The notes beneath the pieces were generated by a model. That model made no database searches, was not told where the DNA came from, and saw only the letters and a list, made by a program, of their open reading frames with translations. Shown piece by piece: positions 1-10,331 of a DNA stretch of 64,000 bases. The DNA is from Dama dama (taxonomy: Eukaryota; Chordata; Mammalia; Artiodactyla; Cervidae): contig NC_083691.1 of NCBI RefSeq assembly GCF_033118175.1, positions 19,007,001-19,071,000 on the forward strand, read 5' to 3'. The translations under genes were made by a program, and so were the position numbers. Each line of letters starts with the position of its first letter. Positions within the stretch are counted from its first letter, which is position 1.

Positions 1-60
1 TGGCAGGGCCTGCTGCTACTTGGAGGCTTGCTGGCATGAGAACAAAAAAGAAAGGCCCTG

Positions 61-250
61 CTCAGTCATGTCTGATTCTTTGTGACCCCACAAACTGTAG
101 CCCGCCAGGCTCCTCTGTCCATGGGATTCTCCAGGCAAGAATGCTGGAGTGGGTTGCCATTCCATTCTCCATGGGATCTTCCAGACCCAGGGATTGAACC
201 TGAGTCTTCTGCATTGCAGGTGTATCCTTGACCACTGAGCCACCAGGGAA
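61..250 (-). mobile_element. Bov-tA SINE
   Basis: Read on the minus strand this has the Bov-tA order. The tRNA-Glu-derived head lies at the right end (gagccaccagggaa, 237-250), and the BovA body with tccatgggattctccaggca lies to the left. Near full length. No clear target-site duplication was found. Confidence 0.9.
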
Positions 251-771
251 CAAATGCCCTTTCCAGAGTCCTCTTGAAGACCATTGGCTCCTGAAGGCTG
301 TGTAAATAAACTGGAAGTTCAGGTTCTCTGAGCTGCTTTTCACTCCTGGATCCCTGAGATATGGAAGCAGGATCCTGGAGGCCCCAGGGGGTCTGAAGTC
401 TTGGAGTGAATTTGACTTCAGGACCAAAGAGAGATGGGAGTCAGGTTTTCCCAGCTCCTGAGGGCCCTAGTGGCCTTGGCTGACACCCAGTTTGCCGAGC
501 TTGGGTCTTGCCCCCTCCCCACTGAGAGTAACCCAAAGTGAGTGAACCCAGGGGAGCAGCTTCAGTCCCGCCTTGCAGGCGGCCTGCCCAGCACTCTCCC
601 ACTGGACAGGGGAACCCACCTACTCCTCCTGCCACTAAGGCCCCTCAGGAGAGCACCCTGCGTGTCCTAGGCTCAGATGAAGTCCGTTCCTAGAGGGAAT
701 TTGTCCTGGAGGGACGGGGTGAGGATACAATCAGGAAAGGTTAATTTTGAATTCATGCTGGATCTGCTTCT
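251..771. other. unique sequence, no gene seen
   Basis: GC-rich single-copy-looking DNA up to the L1 target site. Open frames here are short, with no recognisable domain. I see no RNA gene or repeat. Confidence 0.5.
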
Positions 772-791
772 GTGATTTTAACCCTCATCTT

Positions 792-2187
792 TCTTTTTTT
801 TCTTTCTTTTTAAAATCAATTTATTTATTATAATTGGAGGCTAATTCCTTTACAATATTGTGGTGGTTTTTGCCATACACTGACATGAATCAGCCATGGG
901 TGTACATGTGTCCCCCATCCCGAACCCCCTCCCGCCTCCCTCCCCATCCCATCCCTCTGGGTTGTCCCAGTGCACCGGCTTTGAGTGCCCTGTTTCTTGC
1001 ATTGAACTTGGACTGGTCATCTATTTCACATATGGTAATATACATGTTTCAATACTATTCTCTCAAATCATCCCATCCTTGCCTTCTCCCACAGAGTCCA
1101 AAAGTCTGTTCTTTATATCTGTGTCTCTTTTGCTGTCTCACATATAGGGTAGTTGTTACCATCTTTTTAGATTCCATATATATGCATTAATATACTGTAT
1201 TGGTGTTTTTCTTTTTTACTTTCTTCACTCTATAATAGGCTCCAGTTTCATCCACCTCATTAGAACTGACTCAAATGCATTCTTAATAGCTGAGTAATAT
1301 TCCATTGTGTATATGTACTACACCTTTCTTATCCATTTGTCTGCCGATGGACATCTAGTCCTATTATAAACAGTCCTAGCTTCCATGTCCTAGCTTCCAT
1401 GTTCTAGCTATTGTAAACAGTGCTGCAATGAACACTGGGGTACATGTGTCTCTTTCAATTCTGGTTTCCTCGGTGTATATGCCCAGCAGTGGGATTGCTG
1501 GGTCATATGACAGTTCTAGTTTCAGTTTTTTAAGGAATCTCCATACTGTTCTCCATAGTGGCTGTACTAGTTTGCATTCCCACCAACAGTGTAAGAGGGT
1601 TCCTTTTTCTCCCCACCCTCTCCAGTATTTATTGTTTGTAGACTTTTTGATAGCAGCCATTCTGACCGGCGTGAGATGGTACCTAATTGTGGCTTTGATT
1701 TGCATTTCTCTGATAATGAGTGATGTTGAGCATCATTTCATGTGTTTGTTAGCCATCTGTATGTCTTCTTTGGAGAAATGTCAGTTTAGTTCTTTGGCCT
1801 ATTTTTTGATTGGGTCATTTATTTTTCTGGTATTGAGCTGCATGAGCTACTTGTGTATTTTTGAGATTAATTATTTGTCAGTTGTTTCATTTGCTATTAT
1901 TTTCTCCCATTCTGAAGGCTGTCTTTTCACCTTGCTTATAGTTTCCTTCATTGTGCAAAAGCTTTTAAGTTTAATTAGGTCCCATTTGTTTATTTTTGCT
2001 TTTATGTCCATTACTCTGGGGGGTGGGTCATAGAGGATCTTGCTGTGATTTATGTCAGAGAGTGTTCTGCCTATGTTTTCCTCTAGGAGTTTTATAGTTT
2101 CTGGTCTTACATTTAGATCTTTAATCCATTTTGAGTTTATTTTTGTGTATGGGTGTTAGAACGTGTTCTAGTTTCATTCTTTTACAG
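792..2187 (-). mobile_element. 5'-truncated ruminant L1
   Basis: Minus-strand L1 with its A-tail as a T-rich run at 792-812, a 3' UTR, and the end of ORF2 toward 2187. The same 3' UTR recurs at 56722-57187. It is bounded by a perfect 20-bp target-site duplication (772-791 and 2188-2207), so both ends of this insertion are intact and the 5' truncation happened at integration. A 14-bp unit is tandemly repeated at about 1377-1410. Confidence 0.93.
1140..2187 (-). pseudogene. L1 ORF2 C-terminal remnant
   Basis: The longest open stretch (1376-1705, 109 codons, minus) has L1 ORF2 C-terminal character: a segment rich in HLTPVRM-like and GTLLHCWWECKLVQPLW-like residues, followed by a PLLGIY-like motif. 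This lies C-terminal to the reverse-transcriptase domain; the endonuclease and RT domains are absent because of 5' truncation. An in-frame stop lies just upstream of 1705, and frame breaks continue toward the 3' UTR, so it cannot make an active protein. In L1, full-length ORF2 supplies the nuclease and RT for target-primed reverse transcription. This copy would have been made in trans or by a complete parent. Confidence 0.85.
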
Positions 2188-2207
2188 GTGATTTTAACCC
2201 TCATCTT

Positions 2208-2793
2208 GCTGCTTTTGTTATTGTAGGCAGACATAATGGCCTGCCTCAGGAAGATAACCTGACCCCAGCAGTAACCCTATATGCCCACCCTTTGAAGGAC
2301 GGTAAGGAAGTGAAACTAACACATCCCCCTGTCTGAGGCTTGCTATTCTAGGGGAAATGTGCAAGGACTGAAAAGTCTTTTTACTTTGTTCCCTCACCTG
2401 CCATCTCTGATCCATAAAAGAACCCCAACAAAATGGTTATTTTGAGGCACTAGCCTGCCATCTTCTTGGTTAGCCGAATAAAGCTCCTTCCTTGTCTTAA
2501 CACCTCATTTCGGATTTATTGGCCTCTCATGCAGTAAGCAACTTCCCTGGTGGCTCAGACAGTAAAGCGTCTGCCTACAACGCGGGAGACCCGGGTCTGA
2601 TCCCTGGGTCGGGAAGATTTCCTGAAGAAGGAAATGGCAACCCATTGCAATATTCTTGCCTGGAAAATCCCATGGATGGAGGAGCCTGGTAGGCCACAGT
2701 CTGTGGGATCGCAAAGGGTCAGATACAACTGAGCGACTTCACTTTCTTTCTTTCTTTCATGCAGTAAGCAGAGCAAACCTGTACTCAGTAACA
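2208..2793 (+). mobile_element. probable class I ERV LTR, interrupted
   Basis: Looks like the end of a retroviral LTR: a TATA-like CATAAAAG at 2413-2420, AATAAA at 2477-2482, then a U5-like stretch ending in CA (about 2792-2793). A Bov-tA has split the U5 part. The 5' boundary is uncertain; a TG start near 2216 is possible, but no 4-bp flanking repeat was found. No internal viral genes are present. Confidence 0.55.
2541..2756 (+). mobile_element. Bov-tA SINE inside LTR
   Basis: Starts acttccctggtggctcagac and continues through the BovA body to a short (TTTC)n tail. Flanked by a perfect 14-bp duplication (2527-2540 and 2757-2770) of the LTR sequence, which dates it as younger than the LTR. 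Confidence 0.93.
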
Positions 2794-3580
2794 AGGTCTG
2801 CCTCTCTGCAGGCTTCCTGCTCTTAGGAGGGCTCAGGAAACCCCAGACTCCCCATCTAGGAGCTTTTGCGCCTGCTGGAACCCCTTGTCACCCTGCCCAT
2901 CTTCCAGAATGATCCATTTGCAGCTTTCCCAACTATCTGTCACCTTTCCTCCTTGGCTGGAACTGGGAATTTGTTGTTGAGGCTGAGCACGTGGCTGAGA
3001 CACAAAGCATGAATATATCATGATCGGGGAGTCGGCTGGTAGATCGTGGTAACACATGCTTCCCTCCCAAGAACAGTTCCTGTGGCCAGGCTGCTGAACA
3101 ATCCCCTGACTGGCTTGGATTTCAGCCGGTGGGGGAACCAGGCAGCCCTTCCTCATCCCCTGGGTGCTGGAATCAGAGTGGGGCTTTCAGTCCGAGCTAC
3201 TGATGCTGGAAGAGGTAGCTGGACGGACTGTGTTGTCAGTCTGGTTTCCCTGTCTGGGGTGTGTGTGGCGGGGGGAGATGCCCCTGGTGAAGTCTGGGTG
3301 GCTGATTAGCCCAGCTTCCCTCGGTGGCTGCAGTCAGTTTGGGCCTGTTATCAGGGACAGACACGGGCCCCGCTGTGAGGTGGGTCATTTAAGGTCTGGG
3401 CCTCCCTCTCCCCTGCCGGCTCCTTCCCTCCAACCTGCCTTCCTACTGGAAGGAATTGAGAGGCTCCCAAAAGCCTCTGGGCAGCAGAGAGAGTGCGAGA
3501 CTCAGGCTCCGCACCCTCCCAGACTCGGCCCCTTGAAAGCCCAGGAGATGAACGCCTGATTAGAAATCAGATGCTGTTCT
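2794..3580. other. unique GC-rich sequence
   Basis: No repeat or gene recognised. Short overlapping frames at 3046-3559 are open by base composition only and lack domain signals. Confidence 0.5.
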
Positions 3581-3627
3581 AAAAAGCCAGTGCAAAAAAA
3601 AATAAATAAATAAAAAGCCAGTGCAAA
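3581..3627 (+). repeat. poly(A)-only insertion with target duplication
   Basis: A 16-base sequence beginning aaaaagccagtgc occurs at 3581-3596 and again at 3612-3627. Between the copies lies only a short A-rich (AAAT)n tract. It has the structure of a retrotransposition product whose body was lost, leaving tail plus target-site duplication. Replication slippage on the A-rich tract is the alternative. Confidence 0.6.
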
Positions 3628-3930
3628 GTGGGAGGCCTGGAGAGACAGCATCCATTAAAGAGCCCGCGAACCAGGGGCTGTACCTCGGGGCCACAGGCTG
3701 CTCTGAGAAGCGGGCCAGGCCCAGGCCTGATGGGGGGCGGGAGAGGTCACCCCAGGGCACTGTCTGCCCCGAGCGGACGTGTGCGGGCCTCCATTGGGCT
3801 CAGCACCCACACCGGGGACGGAGGGAGGATGGGGCTTCCAGGCTATCAAGGCCCAACCCTTCCATGGCTCACATGTGGCTTGATCTGCCTTCCACACAGA
3901 CAGCCTCTGTCCCCAGGGCTGTGGAAGGCA
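3628..3930. other. unique GC-rich sequence
   Basis: Moderately CpG-containing unique DNA. Long frames on both strands overlap here, which suggests composition rather than coding. Confidence 0.45.
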
Positions 3931-4077
3931 TTGTTGTTCAGTCGCTTGGTCCTGTCTGTTTGTGACCCCATGGACTGCAGCAGGCCAGGCTTCCCTGTCC
4001 TTCACCATCTCCCAGAGTTGGCTCAAACCCATGTCCGTTGAGTCGGTGATGCCATTCAACCATCTCATGCTCTGTCT
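3931..4077 (-). mobile_element. BovA / BovB 3'-end fragment
   Basis: Begins ttgttgttcagtcgcttggt and runs to catctcatgctctgtc, the reverse of a BovB/BovA 3' end. Too short to separate a truncated BovB from a Bov-A2 unit. Confidence 0.85.
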
Positions 4078-4612
4078 GGAAATAAAGGAAAGAATAAAAA
4101 CCAACCCTCTCATGGAGCTTCATGGAAAAGTAGGGAAGATGCTCCAGAGGGAGAAAAGAAATTGGCTGCTGGGTGGCTCTGAATGGGGAAGCTGTGATTC
4201 ATGTGCTGGGTGGCCTCCGAGGTCTTGCTTCCAGTCCAGTCCCCAAACCTCTCTTGCCAGGTTAGGGCATTTCTGTAAGTGGTGTTAAAGAGGAGGCTGT
4301 CCGTGAAGGGGGCCGGGGCTGGGCAGGCTGCTGGGCACGGGCTGGCACCCTGACTGTTCAGATGTGGCCTGTGATGCTGGACCGGCCTGAGCAGAAGGGT
4401 GATGGGAGCCATGGAGGAGCAGTCCTGGGCCTTGTGTCAGGACTAGCGCAGTGACGTCCTGGGTCCCTGGAGGAGTGTCCTTCTCACCTGGGCATCAGAG
4501 CAGGTCAGCCGGTCAGCTGGTCAGAGGCAGGAGTGGTCATGGACACTTCCCCAGGGCCACCATCACTCAACTAGTTTTTCTCATTTAAAAAAAAAAAATT
4601 AAGTGTCACCTG
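4078..4612. other. unique sequence with A-tract
   Basis: Unique DNA ending in an A-run at about 4587-4598 just before the BovB insertion. No gene seen. Confidence 0.45.
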
Positions 4613-5104
4613 TGGCTGGATGAAGCACAAATTGAAATCAAGATTGCTGGGAGAAATATCAATAACCTTAGATATGCCGATGACACCACCCTTATGGCAG
4701 AAAGTGAAGAAGAACTAAAGAGCCTCTTGATGAAAGTGAAAGAGGACAGTGAAAAAGTTGGCTTAAAACTCAACATTCAAAAAACTAAGATCGTGGTGTC
4801 CAGTCCCATCACTTCATGGCAAATAGATGGGGAAACAGTGGAAATAAAAAGCAACTTTATTTTTTTGGGCTCCAAAATCTCTGCAGATGGTGGCTGCAGC
4901 CATGGGATTAAAAGATGCTTGCTCCTTGGAAGAAAAGTTATGACCAACCTAGACAGCACATTAAAAAACAGAGACATTACTTTGGCAACAAATGTCCATC
5001 TAGTCAAGGTTATGGTTCTTCCAGTAGTCATGTATGGATGTGAGAGTTGGACTATAAAGAAAGGTGAGCGCCAGAGAATTGATGCTTTTGAACTGTGGTG
5101 TTGA
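4613..5104 (+). pseudogene. BovB reverse-transcriptase C-terminal remnant
   Basis: The frame is open from the truncation point to a TGA at 5102-5104. The polymerase motif YADD is intact at 4673-4684, followed by a TTLMAESEEELKSLL-like segment, a GSKI segment, and a VMYGCESW-like C-terminal motif. The normal product is the BovB endonuclease/RT polyprotein used for target-primed reverse transcription. The endonuclease and most RT motifs are missing by 5' truncation. The frame then breaks, while BovB-derived sequence continues to 5428. Non-functional despite the intact YADD. Confidence 0.85.
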
Positions 5105-5454
5105 AGAAGACTCTTGAGAGTCCCTTGGACTGCAAGGAGATCCAACCAGTTCATCCTCAAGGAAATCAGTCCTGAATATTCCTTGGAAGGACTGATGTTG
5201 AAGCTGAAACTCCCATACTTTGGCCACCTGATGCAGAGAACTGACTCATTTGAAAAGACCCTGATGCTGGGAAAGATTGAAGGCAGGAGAAGGGGACGAC
5301 AGAGGATGCGATGGTTGGATGGCATCACTGCCTCAATGGACATGAGTTTGAGTAAACTCTGGGAGTTGGTGATGGACAGGGAGGCCTGGTGTGCTGCAGT
5401 CCATGGGGTCACAAAGAGTCGGACATGAATGAGAGACTGAACTGAACTGAACTG
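4613..5454 (+). mobile_element. 5'-truncated BovB LINE
   Basis: RTE-clade BovB from the RT palm region through the 3' UTR, ending in the family's (ACTGA)n tail at 5436-5454. About 0.84 kb of a roughly 3-kb element. BovB is known for horizontal transfer between squamates and ruminants. Confidence 0.95.
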
Positions 5455-5765
5455 TGTGTGAGGCTCCAAGTGGACACAGACTCTTGGTGGCGAACAAAAC
5501 AGACAGAAGCTCTGGCCCTGAGGACTTTGGATGAAAGGAAAGTGCAGCAGGCTGTGAGGGTGTCCCCAGCCTGGCAGGACCTGGGAGGACTCGGGAGAAA
5601 GTCCTGCTGCAGGGTGATCACCGTCTTGGAAGGAGACCCAGAGAAACGCCGGGGGTGGCAGGGGGTGTGGGGGCCACACCTCTCCAGACGGGGCGCCCCC
5701 ATCTGCCAAGGCCTAGAGAGTCACCACAGCTCCTTTGAGGAATTATAATGTAGTTTATTCATTTT
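5455..5765. other. unique sequence
   Basis: GC-rich unique DNA with no recognised feature. The long minus-strand frame crossing into the BovB is an antisense shadow of that element. Confidence 0.45.
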
Positions 5766-5892
5766 TAAAAATATTTATTTATTTGGCTGCCCAGGTCTTA
5801 GTTGTGGGGCAAGAGGGATCTAGTTCCCCGACCAGGGATCAAACCTGCCTTGGGAGCATGGAATCTTAGCCACTGACTACCAGGGAAGTCCC
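5766..5892 (-). mobile_element. CHR-2-type SINE fragment
   Basis: T-rich left end, then ggctgcccaggtcttagttg and the reversed tRNA-like head ending accagggaagtccc. Cetartiodactyl CHR-2-type SINE, minus strand, missing its middle. Confidence 0.85.
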
Positions 5893-6624
5893 TATTGATG
5901 TGTCTGAGCATGACTATTTTGAGAGAGGGGCAAGGTGCATTAACAAGGCCTGAGTTCTAGAGTCAGGTGAACCTGGGTTAGACCCTGATTGGATACTCGC
6001 TGGCCTTGGACGAGTTTGCGCACAGCCTCTTGGCTCAGAGTGGGGGAGCCGATCTGTCCCCCACAGCGCTCTTGGGAACAAGAGGTCATGGAGCTGAGGC
6101 TGCAACCATGCTGACCCCCGCGGGGGCCTCCCCCAGTGTCTCCAGCCTCAGGGCAGCCAGGCCGGCCACAGCAGGAGAGGAGGGCTTTCTCTCCACTCTC
6201 TGCTTGGCGGTGACCGATGGGAACACAGAGCAGCTTGGAGCTTGAGAAAGACACAGCGAGCATCCTTCTGTTTTTAGTTCAATTCTGTGAGCAGGGTGCT
6301 CCTGGGGCCAATAGACTTTTCCTGTAATAAAATTGTAAAAGGAATTGAGTTATGCTTCTCAAGCTTTAAAGAACAACTGGTGACTTTTTCCCCAGCCCTC
6401 CAGCCAGTCCAGCGGATGCTCATTCCCTGTGCTGTGGTCAAGATCCTCACTTCTTTCTTCTGAGCTGCTGGCATGGCCTCTAGAATGTCCTCCTGCTGCA
6501 GGGAGACCCTGGGGTGTTTGCTTCATGAACGCACCCGGGACTGGAGACATAGCTTGCCAGATGAAACGTGGAGCCCTTGGCGCAAACATGCTTAAGGATT
6601 CAAGATGGCAACAGCAGAGCGTTA
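5893..6624. other. unique sequence
   Basis: No repeat or gene recognised. Mixed GC, ending at a MIR. Confidence 0.45.
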
Positions 6625-6785
6625 AAGCAGGTGCAGAGCCCTTCTGGCTGCCTGGGTATAAAGCCAGCTCTGCCACTTACTAGAGTTATGTCCTGAGTGC
6701 GGTGATTTCAACTCTGTGCTCAGCTTCCTCATCTGTGAAATGGGGAGAACGGTAGCATTAGCCCCTCCCCCTCCAGGGCCGCAGG
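6625..6785 (+). mobile_element. MIR SINE
   Basis: Contains agctctgccacttactag and, downstream, cttcctcatctgtgaaatgg, the MIR core and flank in order on the plus strand. An ancient mammalian element. Confidence 0.8.
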
Positions 6786-7362
6786 GAGAGCCACCTGGAC
6801 TTTGGGGGTGTAGCTGAGTGTGGCTCCGATTCTTTCTCCCCTTCTCTCTCCCTCTCCTTTGATCCCCTTCCTTTACTTCCCTCCTTTCCTCTGGGGTCCC
6901 CTTCTCCCCACTGCATCCCCAACAGGCTCGCCAGTGGCTGATGCTGAGCTGTTCTTGCTGCAGAAACTGGTCCTCGGGTCAGCCTATCACTTGGGTCCTT
7001 CCCTCGGTGCGATGGGCGGCCCTTCTCCATGGTCTACTCTGAAGCCCACGCCCTCCCTCCCTCCTTTGGGCAGAGGCCACGCCTAGTGCAGACCCCTCCC
7101 TGGAGAGAGCAGCTCCTCTCAGCACCGCTGCACTCAGGCTCTGGGGCACCTTGGAGTTTCACCTGGAATCTCAGGTAGAGGAGAGCAAGGCCAGGAGGAG
7201 ATGGAGATGCCTGACATCTCCATGGGAGGAGGGAGACATACATACAGAGGAAAATATGCTCATAATCCAAATATAAACAGAAAACCCTGCTTTGGCATTG
7301 TGCGGCTTTCTGTTCCTTTATTGAGGCAGAAGTGCTTTTTCTCTTATTTAAAGGTCTTTACT
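6786..7362. other. unique sequence, pyrimidine-rich at left
   Basis: A CT-rich stretch at 6835-6910, then GC-rich unique DNA. No gene recognised. Confidence 0.45.
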
Positions 7363-7489
7363 GAAGAGGAGTGTATGGCACCGCACTCCAGTATTCCTGC
7401 CTGGAGAATCCCATGGACAAAGGAGCCTGGCGAGCTACAGTCCATGGGGTCACAAACAGTCGGAGACAACTGAAGCGACTTAGTACGCA
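7363..7489 (+). mobile_element. BovA fragment
   Basis: Headless Bov-tA body: cactccagtattcctgcctg through ccatggggtcacaaacagtc to the actgaagcgact end. The tRNA-derived head is missing. Confidence 0.88.
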
Positions 7490-7499
7490 TACCATAGCA

Positions 7500-8045
7500 C
7501 TGAAGTATAACACACTATTGGTACAATAGGACAATCCGTAGAGTCTACCCATCTCATTCAGATTTCCCCAGTTTTGTTTGTATTTGCATGTGTGTTTATT
7601 TAGTTCTATATACTTTTATCACCTGGGTATGTCAGTGGCTCCAACACCGTGGAGGGTTCTAATGTCATAAGGTTCCCCCCCGCTGTTCTTTGGTAGCCCC
7701 ACCCAATCCCCACCCCCACCTCTCTGACAACCATGACTCTGTTCTCCATCTTTCCTCTTGTGTCATCACAGCTGGAGGTAAATGGACCGAAGCAGTGTGT
7801 AACCCTCTGGGATCGGCTTTTTGCACTTAGTGTGGCTTCCTGGAGCTCCACCAGGTGGCTGGGTCCGACGAGTGTTGGAGGCACAGATCTTCTGGGTGAG
7901 CTTACCGTTCACCCTTTAAAGGGCATCTGGTTATTTCCAGTGTTCGCCTGTTGCAAATAAAGCTTCTCTGGACATCCGGGTGCCGATTTTTGTGTGAATG
8001 TAAATTCACACAGGAGTGCAGTTACTGGGTGGGGTGGCAGCCCCC
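7500..8045 (-). mobile_element. old L1 (L1M-like) 3' region
   Basis: Reads as the antisense of an old mammalian L1 3' end. Landmarks are ctgttctccatctttcc, gtgtgtaaccctctgggat, gggcatctggttatttccag and gagtgcagttactgggt, in expected order. Heavily diverged. Confidence 0.75.
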
Positions 8046-8158
8046 TCCTGACTTTTTTTAAAGGAGCCCAAGTCATAGGTGACTGCTGATAACATATTTT
8101 AACGAGAACTTTTCCTGTGACCTGGAAGACTTTCCTATGAGCCCTCTGGTGCTTATGT

Positions 8159-8290
8159 GCGTGCTAGGTTGCTTCAGTGGTGTCCGACTTTGTGCGACCC
8201 TACTGACTGCAGCCCACCAGGCTCCTCTGTCCATGGGATTTTCCAGGCAAGAATACTGGAGTGGTTTGCCATGCCCTTCTCCAGGGGGAG
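8159..8290 (-). mobile_element. BovA / Bov-tA fragment
   Basis: Minus-strand BovA body from ggttgcttcagtggtgtccg through caggcaagaatactggagtg to ccttctccaggggga. The tRNA head is lost or too diverged to call. Confidence 0.87.
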
Positions 8291-9237
8291 CACTCCTAAT
8301 TCTTTGTGTTGGAGATTAGACCCCCCCTCTGTCTAACCCAGGTCTGAAGATATCCCTTCAGGCAAGGGAGGTGCTTCACTCCGCCAGCCTCCCTCCAAGA
8401 GGGTCCCCATTTGCTGACCTTCCTTGGGCAGAGGACATAATGGATTAATTTTCTTTTTCTGCAGAGGCAGGACCTGGGAATTTACAGGTTAACAATCCAA
8501 CTCTAGACTCACCTAGTTCTCTTTATCTGGGAAACACAGAGTATGTATCACCTCTTGTATGGATGGAGTCCTTCAACAAAGTGAACAGAGTCTGGTAAGA
8601 ACTTTCTTCTGGGAAAAACTGACTTCATCTGTTGAAAACTTGCTCACTTGTCTCCAGCAGAAAATGTTTCAGTGGAGACATGAGACATGAGAATGTCTCA
8701 GCCTCAGAGAATTATGATTAAATCATTCTCTTAACCCTAGAGACAGGCTGAATAAGACCATTGCATTTTCAACATCCTGCGAGACATCCGTAACCAAATG
8801 GTTAATAAGAAAATTTCCAAGTCATTCATTATTTACCCTGGCTGCATAATGCATGAAACCCATGAGCCAGACCCATTTGTATTTTCAACACTGGCCTCAA
8901 ATGTCAGCCCAGTGCTTCACAGAGCATACCATCCCCCCCTCCCCAGGATGAATTTGGCCCTCTGGTTTGGCCCTTCTTCCCCTCAAGCTGGATTTTATGG
9001 GTAAGTGACCAATTGAGGTCTTGAAGTCTCTTGCATCCTGCCCACTATGCTGTTAGCCTGCATAGTTCTCCTTCCTTTACTAAATCCTAATCTTAGAGGC
9101 TTAGCCTGGAAGTCCTTCCTCCACGACTCCTCCTTGACAGGAAGTGGTGCTCCATCTGCTGTCTTCCTGTAGCACTTAGGGTCTCTGACAGAACATGTGG
9201 GACTACCAACACCACCATAACAATAGCTATTATGATT
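8291..9237. other. unique sequence
   Basis: About 0.95 kb with no repeat I recognise, less GC-rich than its surroundings. No coding signal. Confidence 0.45.
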
Positions 9238-9425
9238 TATTTAGTTTCTAATACCTGCCAGACCTAGACACATTACTGCGTTGAATTCTCATAATAGCTG
9301 GTGAGGCAGATATTATATTTCTCCATTTTAAGATGAGGAAGCAGGCTTGGAGAGGTTAATTCACTCACCCAAAGACACATAACTCGTAAGAGGCAGAGTT
9401 GCAATTGCCTGCAGAAACTGTCATT
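9238..9425 (-). mobile_element. MIR SINE
   Basis: Reverse MIR: a ttgaattctcataatagctg segment, then ccattttaagatgaggaagc, gagaggttaattcactcacc and gtaagaggcagagttgcaat in the expected antisense order. Confidence 0.82.
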
Positions 9426-9469
9426 CCTTTTCTTCTCAATCATTGACTGCAGGAGTCTCTTCATTTGTT

Positions 9470-9750
9470 CAGTCTTTCTAGAAAACCAACTTCACGTTTT
9501 GGTGATTCTGTTTCTTAGTTTGTGTTATTTATCTTATTTATTCCTTCTACTTTTTTGGATTTATTTTTTCTGTTCCTTTTGTAATTTCTGGGGATGGATC
9601 TGAGTTCATTACTTTGCAATCCTTTTGCCTCTCTGCATTTAAGGCTAGGGATGTCCCTCCAAGTGCTGCTGTAATTGCATTATATATGTTTTGAGCTGGA
9701 GGAGTTTATTATTCCATTCAAAATATTTTCTAATTTTCAGGGTGATCTCG
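9470..9750 (-). mobile_element. L1 ORF2 antisense fragment
   Basis: T-rich sequence with the L1 ORF2 antisense landmarks tctgcatttaaggctaggg, ccctccaagtgctgctg and aaaatattttctaattttca. An old fragment with no open frame. Confidence 0.72.
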
Positions 9751-9765
9751 AGTTAAGATTGTGCT

Positions 9766-9946
9766 CATGTTTGATGGACATCACACCTTGCTTTTCATGA
9801 AATCTTTTCTTTAGCATCGAATAACTCATTTCATGTCAGTCCCTCCCTTTGGATTCATGTTTGATGGACATCACACCTTGCTTTTCATGAAATCTTTTTT
9901 TCAGCATCAAATAACTCATTTTCATGTCAGTCCCTCCCTCTGGATT
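9766..9946 (+). repeat. tandem duplication, 90/91 bp x 2
   Basis: The unit starting catgtttgatggacatcaca occupies 9766-9855 and is repeated at 9856-9946 with only a few substitutions and small indels in a T-run. It does not match a repeat family I know, and looks like a local segmental duplication. Confidence 0.95.
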
Positions 9947-10331
9947 CTCCCAGTCCCACCGCAGGGGCGACTCCACCCTTATAGGTATGTGTTGGTGGGC
10001 TCAGGTTACGTGCCTCTGTGCCACCTGCAACTTCTTCCCCACCCTGAGGTCATGATGACAACTGGGTGAGCAGGGTTATTGAATATCATAGAGTCTGTTT
10101 TAATCTACCACAAAAATAGCAGTTCATAAGTTTGGTGCTTTGACCATAATTGGTCCTACATTTTGACCAAGGTCCACTTAATTTGAGAAGATCAAGCAGC
10201 TCACCACCTATGCATTCCCATTTTCCAGGGGAAAAAGGAAGTGGTGATAACAAAGAACTGGAGGGAATTGTATGAATTTATCTGGTCTTTATGACAGAAG
10301 GTTTGATTTCACATAACCACTCAGAAAAAAA
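9947..10331. other. unique sequence
   Basis: Unique DNA between the duplication and the BovB; nothing recognised. Confidence 0.45.

Noticed and set aside
1428..2033. 201-codon plus-strand hydrophobic frame resembling a membrane protein
   Set aside because: Antisense reading of L1 ORF2; the hydrophobicity comes from the T-rich complement.
2541..2620. tRNA gene (A- and B-box-like sequences)
   Set aside because: These are tRNA-Glu-derived heads of Bov-tA SINEs, here and at every other Bov-tA; they lack a complete cloverleaf.
4777..5709. 310-codon minus-strand frame
   Set aside because: It is the antisense of the BovB at 4613-5454 plus adjacent unique DNA.
9766..9946. CRISPR-like repeat
   Set aside because: Only two directly adjacent copies with no spacers, in a mammalian genome.
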